Assembly (NCBI GenBank): GCA_943327965.2
Contig: CALPYQ020000107.1
Span: 1-6,295 of the forward strand
Direction: 5' to 3'
Source: Singulisphaera sp. GP187
Lineage (GTDB): Bacteria; Pseudomonadota; Gammaproteobacteria; Burkholderiales; Burkholderiaceae_C
DNA length: 6,295 bases
Numbering within the stretch: position 1 is the stretch's first letter; each line of letters begins with the position of its first letter. Both the position numbers and the translations under genes were made by a program. Shown one piece after another: positions 5,933 through 6,295 of the stretch. The notes under the pieces are model-generated. The model saw only the letters and a program-made list of their open reading frames with translations, was not told the DNA's origin and did not search any database.

Positions 5933-6295
5933 TCAATGTTTGATTGAATCTCTGGCGGGCAAGGGACGAATAGGTGCAGCCTGATTCAAATGAAATCCTT
6001 CAACGCCCACATACATTTGACGAATGTGAACATAGTCAATTTCAACATTGCCAGTCAGCTTCAAAAAACCCTCAAACTTCATCACTTTCTGGCCATAGTC
6101 TAGCCTGACAATGGCCAGCGGAAGATCTGCACCAATAGCCAATTGATAGAAACCACTGCGCCATCCCTCGGTATGTTTACGAGTTCCCTCAGGCGATAAA
6201 CCAAGCCATAAAAATTTGCCGTCCCGTTGATGCTCTGCAAAGACCTCCACCATGGCACCCACAACGCCACGTGATGAAGATCGGTCTATGGGTAC
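5933..6295 (-). CDS. PlsC-type 1-acylglycerol-3-phosphate acyltransferase, C-terminal part
   Basis: The frame is open from the right window edge to TGA at 5935-5933, giving 120 residues with the N-terminus missing. An in-frame GTG at 6262 is not the real start, because conserved sequence continues before it: V-P-I-D-R-S-S-S-R-G-V-V-G, the motif II region of PlsC-family acyltransferases. Motif III follows as L-S-P-E-G-T-R-K, and the hydrophobic motif IV region as L-P-L-A-I-V. The catalytic N-H-x4-D block (motif I) must lie beyond the edge. The family moves an acyl chain from acyl-CoA or acyl-ACP to lysophosphatidic acid or a related lysophospholipid at the inner membrane. The ending A-A-P-I-R-P-L matches a divergent subgroup in which the exact acceptor is uncertain. 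It is probably the upstream operon partner of hemF. The true start and membrane segments cannot be seen. Confidence 0.85.
   Translation of the reverse strand, partial: VPIDRSSSRGVVGAMVEVFAEHQRDGKFLWLGLSPEGTRKHTEGWRSGFYQLAIGADLPLAIVRLDYGQKVMKFEGFLKLTGNVEIDYVHIRQMYVGVEGFHLNQAAPIRPLPARDSIKH

Noticed and set aside
6262..6262. GTG at 6262 as the start of the acyltransferase gene
   Set aside because: The conserved motif II sequence continues in frame upstream to the window edge, so the gene is longer and cut by the window.

Overview
The window looks like ordinary chromosomal housekeeping DNA from a betaproteobacterium, most likely Burkholderiales. The minus-strand order hemF - nadD - rsfS - rlmH - maf is typical of that group, and the protein sequences read as betaproteobacterial. 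Base composition is moderate, lower than in most Comamonadaceae or Burkholderia, so a freshwater, lower-GC member is my guess. This placement rests on gene order and recognised motifs, not on a search.

Layout. One gene lies on the plus strand at the left: a membrane-anchored alpha/beta hydrolase (56-1006). Everything to its right is on the minus strand and read right to left: the C-terminal part of a PlsC-type acyltransferase cut by the window edge (5933-6295), hemF (4990-5906, frame broken near 5296-5298), nadD (4397-4999, TTG start), rsfS (3663-4400, with a long Lys/Ala/Pro tail), rlmH (3190-3657), maf (2593-3183), and a fusion of the tRNA hydroxylase TrhO to a glutathione S-transferase (958-2589). 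The minus-strand genes are separated by at most 26 bases or overlap by 4-10 bases, so they are probably one operon with its promoter beyond the right edge. The hydrolase and the TrhO-GST gene converge and overlap by 49 bases. The first 29 bases may hold the start of a divergent gene. No gene-free stretch longer than 55 bases exists.

How the genes fit together. Three products act on the translation apparatus: RsfS on the 50S subunit, RlmH on 23S rRNA and TrhO on tRNA U34. NadD makes NAD precursor, Maf removes (mostly modified or excess) nucleotides, HemF makes haem, and the acyltransferase makes or remodels phospholipid. HemF and TrhO both use molecular oxygen in known members, which fits an aerobic organism.

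I see no sign of a mobile element, CRISPR array, RNA gene or defence system. The points worth checking are the hemF frameshift, which creates an ATGA stop/start overlap with a Shine-Dalgarno-like sequence; the TrhO-GST fusion; the histone H1-like tail of RsfS; and the antiparallel gene overlap with an inverted repeat at its edge.
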